Below, piece by piece: positions 17,425 to 25,889 of a stretch of 64,000 nucleotides of DNA. The position numbers and the translations under genes are program-made. Origin of the DNA: Bacillus sp. EB106-08-02-XG196 (lineage in GTDB: Bacteria; Bacillota; Bacilli; Bacillales; Cytobacillaceae); the NCBI RefSeq assembly GCF_013396335.1, contig NZ_JABWSY010000019.1, positions 1 through 64,000 of the forward strand, written 5' to 3'. Numbering within the stretch: the stretch's first letter is position 1; every line of letters begins with the position of its first letter. Below the pieces are notes generated by a model, which made no database searches, had not been told where the DNA came from, and worked only from the letters and a program-made list of their open reading frames with translations.

Positions 17425-18168
17425 TTAACTATGATGTTTTTGCTTTAAAACCTCCAGCGCCATTTGGGCGGCATGCTGTTCTGCTTCTTTTTTTGATTTA
17501 CCCGTACCGATGCCTAATTCTTCACCATTTAAAGAAACTCTCGAAACAAATTCTTTACTATGGGCAGGACCTTTTTCAATTAATACTTTATATTCAATCA
17601 AACCTGTCCCATCTCTCTGGATTAATTCTTGAAGCTGGCTCTTAAAATCCATCACATGAGAAAAAGCACCCTCATTAATTTTAGGGAAAACCACTTTGTC
17701 TAGAAATTCAATTACTACCTCAAGTCCCTTATCCAGATATAACGCACCAATAAATGCCTCAAATACATCAGCCAAGAGCGCTGGGCGTTCCCTTCCCCCA
17801 GTCATTTCTTCTCCTTTTCCCAACAAAATTAATTTGCCAAAGCAAAGTTCGTTTGCCAAGATTACAAGCGAAGGCTCACATACGATAGCTGCACGCAGCT
17901 TTGTTAGCTCCCCTTCACTCATCATTGGATATTTCTGGAATAGGAATTTCGACACAGTGAGTTCTAGTACAGCGTCCCCTAAAAATTCAAGCCTCTCATT
18001 ATCTTCATAAGGCTTTCTGCGATGCTCATTCACATAGGATGAATGAGTAAAAGCTTGTTTTAAAAGCTTTTCATTTTCAAAATGAATACCGATCTTGTCC
18101 TGAAAATCCTTAAATTGATTTTCTTTTGCGCGATTGTTCATTTCTTTTTCCTTACCTTTTCTGCGCAT
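17425..18168 (-). CDS. rnc: Ribonuclease III
   Basis: Double-strand-specific endoribonuclease for rRNA precursors, scRNA and antisense duplexes. The 247-aa protein has the signature NERLEFLGDAVLEL (57-70, catalytic Glu61 and Asp65), a second acidic site in DVFEAFIGALYLD, and a C-terminal dsRNA-binding domain ending SKKEAEQHAAQMAL. The ATG at 18168 follows GGAG by 6 nt; the upstream GTG overlaps that site. It heads the rnc-smc-ftsY unit and follows the acpP terminator. Confidence 0.97.
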   Translation of the reverse strand: MRRKGKEKEMNNRAKENQFKDFQDKIGIHFENEKLLKQAFTHSSYVNEHRRKPYEDNERLEFLGDAVLELTVSKFLFQKYPMMSEGELTKLRAAIVCEPSLVILANELCFGKLILLGKGEEMTGGRERPALLADVFEAFIGALYLDKGLEVVIEFLDKVVFPKINEGAFSHVMDFKSQLQELIQRDGTGLIEYKVLIEKGPAHSKEFVSRVSLNGEELGIGTGKSKKEAEQHAAQMALEVLKQKHHS

Positions 18169-18244
18169 TAAAGTCTCCACCTTGCATATTTTTTACACAC
18201 ATACCTATCAATAGTTTAAGTAATCTCCAGTCAAAACGCAAAGA

Positions 18245-18276
18245 AACTTGGCAGTATTTTTGCAATTTGCCAAGTT
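18245..18276. repeat. 9-bp inverted repeat in the acpP-rnc gap
   Basis: AACTTGGCA (18245-18253) and TGCCAAGTT (18268-18276) are perfectly complementary around a 14-nt AT-rich spacer. The element lies just upstream of rnc and just beyond the acpP terminator. No T-run follows in either direction, so it looks more like a protein-binding site or an mRNA 5' structure than a terminator. A TTGACT hexamer lies between it and rnc. Confidence 0.6.
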
Positions 18277-18284
18277 CTATAATA

Positions 18285-18315
18285 CAGAAAGAAGCTCCGT
18301 TTGAAAACGGAGCTT
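18285..18315 (-). terminator. Terminator after acpP
   Basis: An 11-bp stem (arms 18292-18302 and 18305-18315) with a 2-nt loop as drawn (likely 4 nt in RNA), followed by CTTTC on the minus strand, 20 bp after the acpP stop. The U-tract is modest, so some read-through into rnc is possible. Confidence 0.75.
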
Positions 18316-18334
18316 TTGAAAGAAATCCAACGAA

Positions 18335-18568
18335 TTAATTCTTGCTATTTATGTAAGTAACAGCATCACCAACTGTGCTGATTTTTTCAGCATCATCGTC
18401 AGAAATTTCCATATCAAACTCATCTTCTAATTCCATAACTAGTTCAACTACGTCAAGGGAATCAGCACCAAGATCATCTTTGAATGAAGCTTCGAGCTTA
18501 ACTTGTGATTCATCTACACCTAAACGGTCAACGATGATTTTTGTAACACGTTCTAATACCTCTGCCAT
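18335..18568 (-). CDS. acpP: Acyl carrier protein
   Basis: Carries growing acyl chains on a 4'-phosphopantetheine arm. The 77-aa acidic protein has the modification site Ser37 in GADSLDVVELV. A strong GGGGAGGTG ribosome site precedes its ATG. It follows fabG by 69 bp, contains its own likely promoter upstream, and is followed by a terminator, consistent with high separate expression. Confidence 0.98.
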   Translation of the reverse strand: MAEVLERVTKIIVDRLGVDESQVKLEASFKDDLGADSLDVVELVMELEDEFDMEISDDDAEKISTVGDAVTYINSKN

Positions 18569-18591
18569 TGTAGTTCACCTCCCCTCAAGCT

Positions 18592-18620
18592 ATTATAGAG
18601 TATTTCGATAAAATAATAAA
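18592..18620 (-). promoter_or_regulatory. Candidate promoter for acpP
   Basis: A perfect TATAAT (18592-18597, minus strand) lies about 25 bp before the acpP start. The -35 position reads TTTATT, a weak match with 17-nt spacing. Confidence 0.45.
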
Positions 18621-18637
18621 TGTATAAAAAAATATTT

Positions 18638-19381
18638 TTACATTACCATTCCACCGTTAATGTGAAGCGTTTGTCCTGTAATATATGAAGCATCATCGGA
18701 AGCCAAGAAAGCTGTCATTTTAGCAATATCTTTAGGCTCACCTAACCGAGCTAGCGGAATTTGCTTTAACATCTCACCTTTTACCTCATCCGATAATTTA
18801 TCTGTCATATCAGTGGTAATAAAGCCTGGTGCAATCGCATTTACTGTAATATTACGAGAAGCGAGCTCTTTTGCTGTCGTTTTCGTTAAACCAATGACAC
18901 CGGCTTTTGCTGACACATAGTTAGCTTGTCCCGGATTACCACTTACACCAACAACTGAAGTGATATTAATGATACGACCCACACGCTGCTTCATCATTTG
19001 GCGGGTAACGCCTTTTGTACAAAGAAAAACGCCTTTAAGATTAATGTTAATCACATCATCCCATTCGTCTTCTTTCATTCTCATTAATAAATTGTCTTTT
19101 GTGATACCCGCATTATTAACAAGTATATCCAATTTACCAAAACGATCTACTGTTTCTTTAACCATAGCAGACACTTCTTCACTATTGGATACATCACATT
19201 TTATCGCAAATGCTTCTTTCCCAATAGCTTTTATTTCATCTACCACTTCATTCGCTTTACCTTCACTGCCAGCATAGTTGACTGCGACATTTGCTCCCTG
19301 TCTTGCAAGCTCGAGGGCAATTTCTCTTCCTATCCCTCTGGACGCACCCGTTACTAAGGCAACTTTTCCTTCTAAAGTCAC
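18638..19381 (-). CDS. fabG: 3-oxoacyl-[ACP] reductase
   Basis: NADPH-dependent reduction step of type II fatty-acid elongation. The 247-aa short-chain dehydrogenase has the cofactor motif TGASRGIG (11-18), NNAG (89-92) and catalytic Ser142, Tyr155 and Lys159 (YVSAK). The start is GTG, overlapping the fabD stop as GTGA and preceded by AAGGAGG. It belongs to the fapR-plsX-fabD-fabG operon under FapR control. Confidence 0.98.
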   Translation of the reverse strand: MTLEGKVALVTGASRGIGREIALELARQGANVAVNYAGSEGKANEVVDEIKAIGKEAFAIKCDVSNSEEVSAMVKETVDRFGKLDILVNNAGITKDNLLMRMKEDEWDDVININLKGVFLCTKGVTRQMMKQRVGRIINITSVVGVSGNPGQANYVSAKAGVIGLTKTTAKELASRNITVNAIAPGFITTDMTDKLSDEVKGEMLKQIPLARLGEPKDIAKMTAFLASDDASYITGQTLHINGGMVM

Positions 19382-20325
19382 AGATTTTCCTCCTTCAATG
19401 CCTCGATTACAGATTGACAGCTTTCCTCATCCGATATCGAGTACGTTTTGACACTGCGGTTGATTTTTTTAATTAACCCTGAAAGTACTTTCCCGGGACC
19501 AATCTCAATAAATGTATCAACACCTAAATCAATCATTTTCACAACAGAATCTTCCCATAATACAGGTGAGTATAGCTGTTCAATTAAATTTTCCTTAATT
19601 TCTGATGCTGTAGTCATTGGATTTGCCGAAACATTTGCAATCACTGGAATATGCGCATCCTTCATATCAAGACCATCTAAAACCTCACGTAATTCGCCAG
19701 CAGCAGGTTTCATTAATGAAGAATGGAATGGACCGCTGACTTCCAAAGGAATCGCTCTTTTTGCACCAGCTTCTTTCGCTTTTACCCCTGCAAGCTCAAC
19801 ACCTTTTCGTGATCCTGAGATAACAATTTGACCTGGACAATTCAAATTGGCAAGAGAAACAGGAAAGCCAGAGTTACTTACTTCAGCTGTTACTTCGGAA
19901 AGAGGTTCACGAGCAAGTCCTAAAATAGCTGCCATCGAACCTTCACCATTTGGAACTGCACCTTCCATAAATTCTCCTCTTTTTCTCACTGCAAAGACGC
20001 CATCCTCAAAGGTAAATGCCCCAGCTGCTACAAGTGCTGTATATTCACCCAGACTATGTCCAGCAACATAATCAGGCTTGATTGCAGATTTTTGGAATCT
20101 TTCTAGAATGGCCATACTTGTTGTTAATAGTGCTGGCTGTGTATTAACCGTTTTGGTCAATTCTTCTTGAGGTCCCTCAAATATAAGTTTACTTAATTCA
20201 ACCGAAAGTGTTTCGTCTGCTTTATTAAAATATTGCATTACCTCAGGAAACTGCTCAGCAAGCTGCTGTCCCATACCTACCGTTTGTGAGCCCTGCCCTG
20301 GAAATACAAACGCTATTTTTCCCAT
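19378..20325 (-). CDS. fabD: Malonyl-CoA:ACP transacylase
   Basis: Transfers malonyl groups from CoA to ACP to feed chain elongation. The 315-aa protein starts MGKIAFVFPGQGSQ, with the nucleophile Ser91 in GHSLGEY and the catalytic His near 201 in SGPFHSSLM. It follows plsX by 14 bp and overlaps fabG by 4 bp. Confidence 0.98.
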   Translation of the reverse strand: MGKIAFVFPGQGSQTVGMGQQLAEQFPEVMQYFNKADETLSVELSKLIFEGPQEELTKTVNTQPALLTTSMAILERFQKSAIKPDYVAGHSLGEYTALVAAGAFTFEDGVFAVRKRGEFMEGAVPNGEGSMAAILGLAREPLSEVTAEVSNSGFPVSLANLNCPGQIVISGSRKGVELAGVKAKEAGAKRAIPLEVSGPFHSSLMKPAAGELREVLDGLDMKDAHIPVIANVSANPMTTASEIKENLIEQLYSPVLWEDSVVKMIDLGVDTFIEIGPGKVLSGLIKKINRSVKTYSISDEESCQSVIEALKEENL

Positions 20326-20339
20326 TTGTGCACCCCTTC

Positions 20340-21344
20340 CTACACTTCTGAATTAGATGTCTTCTCATTTTCAATCGTTTTTTTTATGAGCCCGACAACA
20401 TCCTTTTCAACCATTTCTCTTGTTTGACGAATCGCACTAAAAATTGCTTGTCCGTTTGAGGAGCCATGCGCTTTGATAACGGGGGCCTTAATGCCAAAAA
20501 GACCTGCACCGCCATACTCAGAATAGTCTAATGTGTTTTTTAAAATCTTGAATTCAGGTTTTAACACTGCGGCAGCAAGTTTACTTTTTACGCTGCTCAT
20601 TAGCGTGGTTTTTAACATTTTAAACATAGATAGCGCTGTACCCTCTACGGTTTTCAACACCATATTACCAGTGAAACCATCCGTCACAACCACATCCGCT
20701 GCGCCATCAAGTAAATCCCTGGCTTCTACATTTCCAATAAAATTTAGATTTGCCTTTTTCAAAAGTACAAATGCCGCTTTTGTTAGGTCATTCCCTTTCT
20801 TTTCTTCCGTCCCGATATTTAGAAGACCAACCCGAGGGTTAGCTGTTCCTCTAACTTTTTCACAATAGATGGAACCCATTATGGCATATTGAAGCAAATG
20901 CTCAGGCTTTGCGTCTACATTTGCCCCGACATCCAATAATAGAAATCCTTCTCCGCCAATGGTTGGTAAAGTAGGTGTTAGTGCAGGCCGTTCTATCCCC
21001 TCAATCCTGCCTACAACAAACAATCCTGCAGCCATTAATGCACCTGTATTTCCTGCTGATATACAAGCGTCTGCATTCCCATCCGCTACTTGTTGTGCAG
21101 CTAATACCATGGAAGCCGTTTTCTTGCGCCGAACAGCTCTCACAGGTTCGTCCGTTCCGAGTATGACCTCCGTTGTATGTAAAATACTTATCCGTTCCGG
21201 ATTTGTTAAGTATTCTTTAATTTTGGTTTCATCCCCAACTAAGGTTATATGTATATCTGAAAAAGCATCTACAGCTTTCATTGCACCGATTACGATTTCT
21301 TTAGGAGCATGGTCGCCACCCATTGCATCGATTGCTAACTTCAT
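20340..21344 (-). CDS. plsX: Phosphate acyltransferase PlsX
   Basis: Makes acyl-phosphate from acyl-ACP for the PlsY step of phospholipid synthesis; a peripheral membrane enzyme. The 334-aa protein begins MKLAIDAMGGDHAPKEIV and keeps the AGNTGALMA and DGFTGNMVLKTVEG motifs. Its start overlaps the fapR stop (ATGA), so the two are probably translationally coupled. It links fatty-acid synthesis to membrane lipid production under FapR. Confidence 0.98.
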   Translation of the reverse strand: MKLAIDAMGGDHAPKEIVIGAMKAVDAFSDIHITLVGDETKIKEYLTNPERISILHTTEVILGTDEPVRAVRRKKTASMVLAAQQVADGNADACISAGNTGALMAAGLFVVGRIEGIERPALTPTLPTIGGEGFLLLDVGANVDAKPEHLLQYAIMGSIYCEKVRGTANPRVGLLNIGTEEKKGNDLTKAAFVLLKKANLNFIGNVEARDLLDGAADVVVTDGFTGNMVLKTVEGTALSMFKMLKTTLMSSVKSKLAAAVLKPEFKILKNTLDYSEYGGAGLFGIKAPVIKAHGSSNGQAIFSAIRQTREMVEKDVVGLIKKTIENEKTSNSEV

Positions 21345-21925
21345 CTATTCTCATCCTTTAATGATTTTTCTGAACGGTACATTTCGAATTCACCTTTAAA
21401 AACAAGCTCGTTATTTACAAAACTTGTCACCTCGACAATGGTCCTGCCGATGCCGTCATCTATTTTAATAACTTTAGCTTTGGCAATCACTCGTTCACCT
21501 TGTTTAACTGAGCGTTTAAATTGTATGTTTGCTTTTGCTGTTAACGCCAATTCATCATTAATGACCGCTGTAGCAAGAGAATTTGCCTGTGCGAAAACAT
21601 GATGGCCTCTGGCTATCTGGTTCCGAATAAAGACATGCTCCTCTTTCACATCGAGAATTGAAATGGCACTATGATCTAAATCAATATCAATAATTTCTCC
21701 AATTACTTCCTCGATCGGCAGAGACCGAACCTCATCTTCAAATTTTTTCTCTGCAACATATTTTATTCTTTCCCGCAATTCAGGAATCGACAATTCTAAA
21801 CGATCAAGGCGAATTGTTTGCACACTTACTTGGAATTTATCTGCAAGGTCTTCATCGGTTATAAAAGGATTTTCCTTTATGGTCTCTTTTAACATTTGCT
21901 GACGTTCTTTTTTTGTTCTTCTCAT
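21341..21925 (-). CDS. fapR: Transcription factor FapR
   Basis: Malonyl-CoA-responsive repressor of the fatty-acid and phospholipid genes. The 194-aa protein has an N-terminal helix-turn-helix (ITDEDLADKFQVSVQTIRLDR, about 22-42) and a C-terminal hot-dog effector domain. The ATG at 21925 follows GGACGGTG; a TTG two codons earlier is less likely. The operator upstream of its own start implies autoregulation of fapR-plsX-fabD-fabG. Confidence 0.96.
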   Translation of the reverse strand: MRRTKKERQQMLKETIKENPFITDEDLADKFQVSVQTIRLDRLELSIPELRERIKYVAEKKFEDEVRSLPIEEVIGEIIDIDLDHSAISILDVKEEHVFIRNQIARGHHVFAQANSLATAVINDELALTAKANIQFKRSVKQGERVIAKAKVIKIDDGIGRTIVEVTSFVNNELVFKGEFEMYRSEKSLKDENR

Positions 21926-21943
21926 AATCAAACACCGTCCGAG

Positions 21944-21965
21944 CTATTATGACTAGGTACTAATA
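21944..21965 (-). promoter_or_regulatory. FapR operator
   Basis: The minus strand reads ATTAGTACCTAGTCATAATA, closely matching the known FapR site core TTAGTACCT followed by a TAATAA-like half. It begins 2 bp downstream of the predicted -10 box, so bound FapR would cover the start site. Confidence 0.85.
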
Positions 21966-21967
21966 GT

Positions 21968-21996
21968 AGTATAAAATTAGAAAAAGCAGATTGCAA
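21968..21996 (-). promoter_or_regulatory. Sigma-A promoter of the fapR operon
   Basis: TTGCAA (21991-21996), 17-nt spacer and TATACT (21968-21973) on the minus strand. The -35 box lies within the 3' arm of the recG terminator hairpin, and the FapR operator follows the -10 box. Confidence 0.7.
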
Positions 21997-22025
21997 GAAT
22001 AAGTTTATATTCTTGCAATCTGCTT
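21979..22025 (-). terminator. Terminator after recG
   Basis: A perfect 18-bp stem (arms 21984-22001 and 22008-22025, 6-nt loop) ends on the minus strand with TTTTTC. It is the most stable-looking hairpin in the window and separates recG from fapR. It overlaps the fapR promoter. Confidence 0.88.
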
Positions 22026-22042
22026 GAAGTTGTTTTTTTTGA

Positions 22043-24091
22043 TTAATCTAGTTTTTCACCTTCTAAAACACCTGTTTCATCGAGCTGACTTCTAAGGAAT
22101 TCATATTCATTTGCACTCCAAAAGGCCTTCGACTGGATCATGATGGAAGCGTCATTTCTAGCTGTTTCGAGTGTACGGTAATCATGAACCATATCTGCCA
22201 GCTTAAATTCTGGGACCCCACTTTGTTTTTTCCCAAAGAAGTCACCAGGTCCCCGTAATTCAAGGTCCTTTTCACTTAAAACGAATCCGTCATTTGTATC
22301 GGTCATAATTCTCATTCTCTCTTGACCGACTTCAGACTTTGGATCGGCTAACAAAATACAATAGGATTGGTCACTGCCTCTGCCTACTCTTCCTCGGAGT
22401 TGATGGAGCTGGGAAAGTCCAAACCTTTCGGCATCATATATAACCATCATTGTGGCGTTAGGAACATTGACTCCTACTTCTACAACTGTTGTTGATACCA
22501 GCACTTGTACCTCATTAATACTAAATGCCTTCATAATCGTATCTTTTTCTTCCGAGCTTAATCGTCCATGCATAAGTCCAACCTTATAACTATTTTGAAA
22601 GTGATGAGTTAGAGTGGTATGGACGTCAATGGCATTTTGAACATCCAGCTTGTCTGATTCTTCAATTAACGGGCAAATCACATAAGCCTGATGCCCCTTT
22701 ACCAGTTCCTTTTCTACAAAAGAAAGGACTCTTCCCAACATATCCGGTTTTGCCCAGTAGGTTTCGATTGCTTTACGACCTGCAGGCATTTCATCGATGA
22801 CGGATACATCCATCTCACCAAATACAGTAATCGCAAGCGTTCTTGGTATTGGAGTTGCCGTCATGAACAGAACATCAGGATTTTCTCCTTTTTCCCGTAA
22901 CACTCTTCTTTGTTCAACACCAAAGCGGTGCTGTTCATCGGTTATCACAAACCCTAATTTCTTAAAAGAAACCTCATCCTGAATAAGAGCATGTGTCCCT
23001 ATTAAAATATCGACTTTTCCTTCAGCTAAGTTTTGAAGAATTTCTCTTCTCCGTTTTCCCTTAACAGAACTCGTTAATAATTCACAGTTAAGTCCAAAAG
23101 GTTCTAATAGTCCCTTGAGAGATTCAGCGTGCTGTTCTGCTAAAATTTCTGTCGGAACCATTAATGCCCCTTGGTAACCTGCTGTAAAACTAGCATATAA
23201 TCCAATTGCTGCCACCACCGTTTTCCCAGAACCCACATCACCTTGCAGGAGGCGATTCATTCTAAGCGGGGATTTTAGGTCTGTTAAAATCTCCGTTACA
23301 ACGCGATTCTGCGCATTTGTCAACGGAAAAGGCAGAGATTGAATAAATTCCTCAACCTTTGTCACATGATAGTTTTGTTGTATTCCAGGTGCATGCTCCC
23401 GTTCAAATTTACGTAATGCCTGCATTTTTAGCTGAAATAGTAAAAATTCTTCATAAACTAAACGACGGCGCGCCTGTTTTACGTCCTCTTGGTTACCTGG
23501 AAAATGCATAGTTTTCATAGCATCACTGCGATTTAGCAAACGGTACTTTTTTACCAGAGAGAATGGCAGACTTTCTTCTATATATTTGCCAAATTGTTGA
23601 AAGGCAATCGAAATAAATTTCCGCATTCCTTTCGTCGTAATTTTTCCTTTAAGTGAGTAGACAGGCTCAAAGTCTTGTATTTTTGCATTTTGTCCGACCT
23701 GCATTTCACTAGCCGTAATCATTTGACGATGGGCATCCCACTTACCTGTAACGGTAATCGTTTCATTCATGATTATTTTACTTTTTAAGTACGGCTGGTT
23801 AAAAAATACAACTTTAATAAGATATTGCCCGACAAACATCCTAATCATCAACTTCGATTTCTTCCGGCCAAAATATGTAAGAGAAGGCTCACTATGAACC
23901 TTCCCTTCTACAGTAATTTTCTCTTCATGCTGAACTTCTGTAAGTTCACGAAGTCGATAATCTTCATAACGGTAAGGAAAATACTCTAATAAATCCTGAA
24001 TTGTATATATTTTCATTTCCGCTAAACTCTCAGCTGTTTCTTCCCCAATGCCTTTTATTACGGTAACTGATTGTTTAAGATAATGATTCAC
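22043..24091 (-). CDS. recG: ATP-dependent DNA helicase RecG
   Basis: Branch-migrates Holliday junctions and regresses stalled forks. From the GTG at 24091 the protein is 682 aa, equal to the B. subtilis length; a GTG 14 codons earlier lies inside sdaAA. It has the N-terminal wedge/OB domain (VEGKVHSEPSLTYFG), Walker A GDVGSGKT (284-291), the DEQH box (385-388) and the QLHQLRGRVGRG motif VI. The start falls 1 bp after the sdaAA stop without a strong ribosome site, suggesting coupling. Confidence 0.96.
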   Translation of the reverse strand: MNHYLKQSVTVIKGIGEETAESLAEMKIYTIQDLLEYFPYRYEDYRLRELTEVQHEEKITVEGKVHSEPSLTYFGRKKSKLMIRMFVGQYLIKVVFFNQPYLKSKIIMNETITVTGKWDAHRQMITASEMQVGQNAKIQDFEPVYSLKGKITTKGMRKFISIAFQQFGKYIEESLPFSLVKKYRLLNRSDAMKTMHFPGNQEDVKQARRRLVYEEFLLFQLKMQALRKFEREHAPGIQQNYHVTKVEEFIQSLPFPLTNAQNRVVTEILTDLKSPLRMNRLLQGDVGSGKTVVAAIGLYASFTAGYQGALMVPTEILAEQHAESLKGLLEPFGLNCELLTSSVKGKRRREILQNLAEGKVDILIGTHALIQDEVSFKKLGFVITDEQHRFGVEQRRVLREKGENPDVLFMTATPIPRTLAITVFGEMDVSVIDEMPAGRKAIETYWAKPDMLGRVLSFVEKELVKGHQAYVICPLIEESDKLDVQNAIDVHTTLTHHFQNSYKVGLMHGRLSSEEKDTIMKAFSINEVQVLVSTTVVEVGVNVPNATMMVIYDAERFGLSQLHQLRGRVGRGSDQSYCILLADPKSEVGQERMRIMTDTNDGFVLSEKDLELRGPGDFFGKKQSGVPEFKLADMVHDYRTLETARNDASIMIQSKAFWSANEYEFLRSQLDETGVLEGEKLD

Positions 24092-24092
24092 T

Positions 24093-24971
24093 TTAGACGC
24101 GCGGAATACCGAAGATCTTGGCTTCGAGTTCACGACCTGTCGGAGTTGCCGCCAACCCTCCCTGTGCAGTTTCTTTTAAAGCTGTCGGCATGGTTAGTCC
24201 TATTTTATACATGGCATCAATGACTTCATCACATGGGATCCTGCTAGTAATACCCGCTAATGCCATATCTGCCGCCACCATCGCATTTGCGGCTCCCATT
24301 GCATTTCTTTTTACACACGGCACTTCTACCAAACCGGCGACAGGATCACATACCAGCCCAAGCATATTCTTTAGTGTTATCGCCATTGCTTCTGCGCATT
24401 GCTCTGGTGAACCTCCTGCCAGTTCAACAATAGCTGCCGCAGCCATTCCTGAAGCTGAACCAACTTCCGCCTGACAGCCGCCAGCTGCACCTGAAATCGA
24501 AGCATTATTAGCAACGACAAAGCCAAAAGCTCCCGCCGTGAAAAGAAATGCAACCATTTCCTCTCTAGTAGGATTTAGTTTTTCTTTCACAGCAAATAAT
24601 GTTCCAGGCACAACTCCTGCAGAACCTGCAGTTGGTGTAGCACATATTGTTCCCATCGCGGCATTGACTTCGTTCGTCGCTACAGCTTTACTTACGGCAT
24701 CAAGAACAGTTTTACCTGATAAGAAGTTACCTTTTTCAATATATTTTTGTAGAAGCACAGCATCCCCTCCTGTTAGACCAGAGTGAGATTTTACTCCTTT
24801 AATTCCCCGTTCAACCGCTTCCTCCATGACTCTTAAATTTCTATCCATAAAAGAAAGTACTTCTTCCCGGCTGCGTCCGGTGACATCCATTTCTTGCTCA
24901 ATCATAATTTCTGAGATTTTTTTATTTTTGCTAATTGCAAGCTCTACTAACTCAGCAACGTTTCGAAACAT
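24093..24971 (-). CDS. sdaAA: L-serine dehydratase, alpha chain
   Basis: Iron-sulfur-dependent deamination of L-serine to pyruvate and ammonia, as the catalytic half of a two-subunit enzyme. The 292-aa protein has the conserved ICATPTAGSAGVVPG block and the cysteine ligands in VCDPVAGLVEVPC. A GAGGGGG ribosome site precedes its ATG. It is separated from sdaAB by a 153-bp gap occupied by a structured repeat, where an adjacent pair would be expected. Confidence 0.97.
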   Translation of the reverse strand: MFRNVAELVELAISKNKKISEIMIEQEMDVTGRSREEVLSFMDRNLRVMEEAVERGIKGVKSHSGLTGGDAVLLQKYIEKGNFLSGKTVLDAVSKAVATNEVNAAMGTICATPTAGSAGVVPGTLFAVKEKLNPTREEMVAFLFTAGAFGFVVANNASISGAAGGCQAEVGSASGMAAAAIVELAGGSPEQCAEAMAITLKNMLGLVCDPVAGLVEVPCVKRNAMGAANAMVAADMALAGITSRIPCDEVIDAMYKIGLTMPTALKETAQGGLAATPTGRELEAKIFGIPRV

Positions 24972-24998
24972 ATGCCATCCCCCTCGTTGTTATCTGTT

Positions 24999-25124
24999 CT
25001 TGTCCAGCTACAGCGCCTAGCCCCTCGAGGTCACTTCGGTCCAGCACAGAAGCACGAAAAGCGTGACTTCATCCACTTGCCCGCAAGTAGCTGTCGGGGC
25101 TGACAAGGCGCTTCCGCTTTTCTT
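24999..25124. repeat. Cloverleaf-like intergenic repeat between sdaAB and sdaAA
   Basis: The gap can fold into a multi-arm structure. Outer arms GCGCCT-AGCCCC (25013-25024) pair with GGGGCT-...-AGGCGC (25096-25111). Inside lie GAAGCACG/CGTGaCTTC (25049-25070) and ACTTGC/GCAAGT (25075-25088). It starts immediately at the sdaAB stop codon and ends 27 bp before sdaAA, sparing the sdaAA ribosome site. It is GC-richer than the surrounding intergenic DNA. From memory, similar elements beginning AGAAAAGCGGAAGCGCC recur in intergenic regions of Bacillaceae; only one copy is present here. Confidence 0.75.
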
Positions 25125-25787
25125 CTAGTCCACTATCTTAGTAACTTTTAGAATATTTGGCAGTAGTTCTAGCTCATGAAGGATTTTATCTTCAATGTTT
25201 TGGTCAACTTCAATGGTCATCAGTGCAAGCTTTCCAGCTTCTTTTCTTGCAACTTCCATATGCCCAATATTGATTTCGTATTTTGCTAGTACATTTGATA
25301 CATTAGCAATTGCGCCAAAACGATCATTATGGACCACTAAAATGGCTGGATGGTTTCCTGATAATTTAAGTTCAAAACCATTTAACTCTGTCACTTCAAT
25401 TTTTCCGCCGCCAATTGAAATTCCAACTAGCTCTAATTCGCCTTTATCATCGCCAATAATCACTCTAGCGGTATTAGGGTGGTCAGTAATCGCGTCTTCT
25501 TCTATAAATCGGAGTTTGATACCCCGTTCGTTTGCAATGTCTATTGCATTTATGATTCTTACATCATCGGTATCAAAATCTAATAAACCACCAATAATCG
25601 CTACATCTGTCCCATGTCCTTTATACGTTTTAGCAAATGAGCCATATAAAGAAATATTTGCCCATTTTGGCTCCCTGCCAAATAAACTCCTAGCGACTCT
25701 GCCAATCCTGGCAGCCCCAGCTGTATGTGAGCTGGATGGTCCAATCATTACAGGTCCGATTATGTCAAACACACTTCTGTATTTCAT
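25125..25787 (-). CDS. sdaAB: L-serine dehydratase, beta chain
   Basis: Partner subunit of SdaAA. The 220-aa protein begins MKYRSVFDIIGPVMIGPSSSHTAGA, the conserved SDH beta signature, and ends with an ACT domain (LVVHNDRFGAIANVSNVLA, about 148-215) that may sense serine. Its TAG stop abuts the first base of the downstream repeat. It lies downstream of yloV after a terminator. Confidence 0.97.
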   Translation of the reverse strand: MKYRSVFDIIGPVMIGPSSSHTAGAARIGRVARSLFGREPKWANISLYGSFAKTYKGHGTDVAIIGGLLDFDTDDVRIINAIDIANERGIKLRFIEEDAITDHPNTARVIIGDDKGELELVGISIGGGKIEVTELNGFELKLSGNHPAILVVHNDRFGAIANVSNVLAKYEINIGHMEVARKEAGKLALMTIEVDQNIEDKILHELELLPNILKVTKIVD

Positions 25788-25846
25788 TCGTTTCTCCCCC
25801 TAGGACAAATAAATCTCTTTGGTATCCACCTATATTTATAACACAG

Positions 25847-25884
25847 AAAAAAGAAAATAGAAGGGTTTCTACCCCTTCTATTTT
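25847..25884 (-). terminator. Terminator after yloV
   Basis: A 12-bp stem (arms 25854-25865 and 25873-25884, 7-nt loop) followed by TTCTTTTTT-like tail on the minus strand, 5 bp after the yloV stop. Confidence 0.83.
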
Positions 25885-25889
25885 ATCAC

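Noticed and set aside
25195..25803. Long plus-strand open frame (about 200 codons) opposite sdaAB
   Set aside because: It is fully antisense to a well-conserved gene, lacks a ribosome site and its translation resembles no protein family I know.
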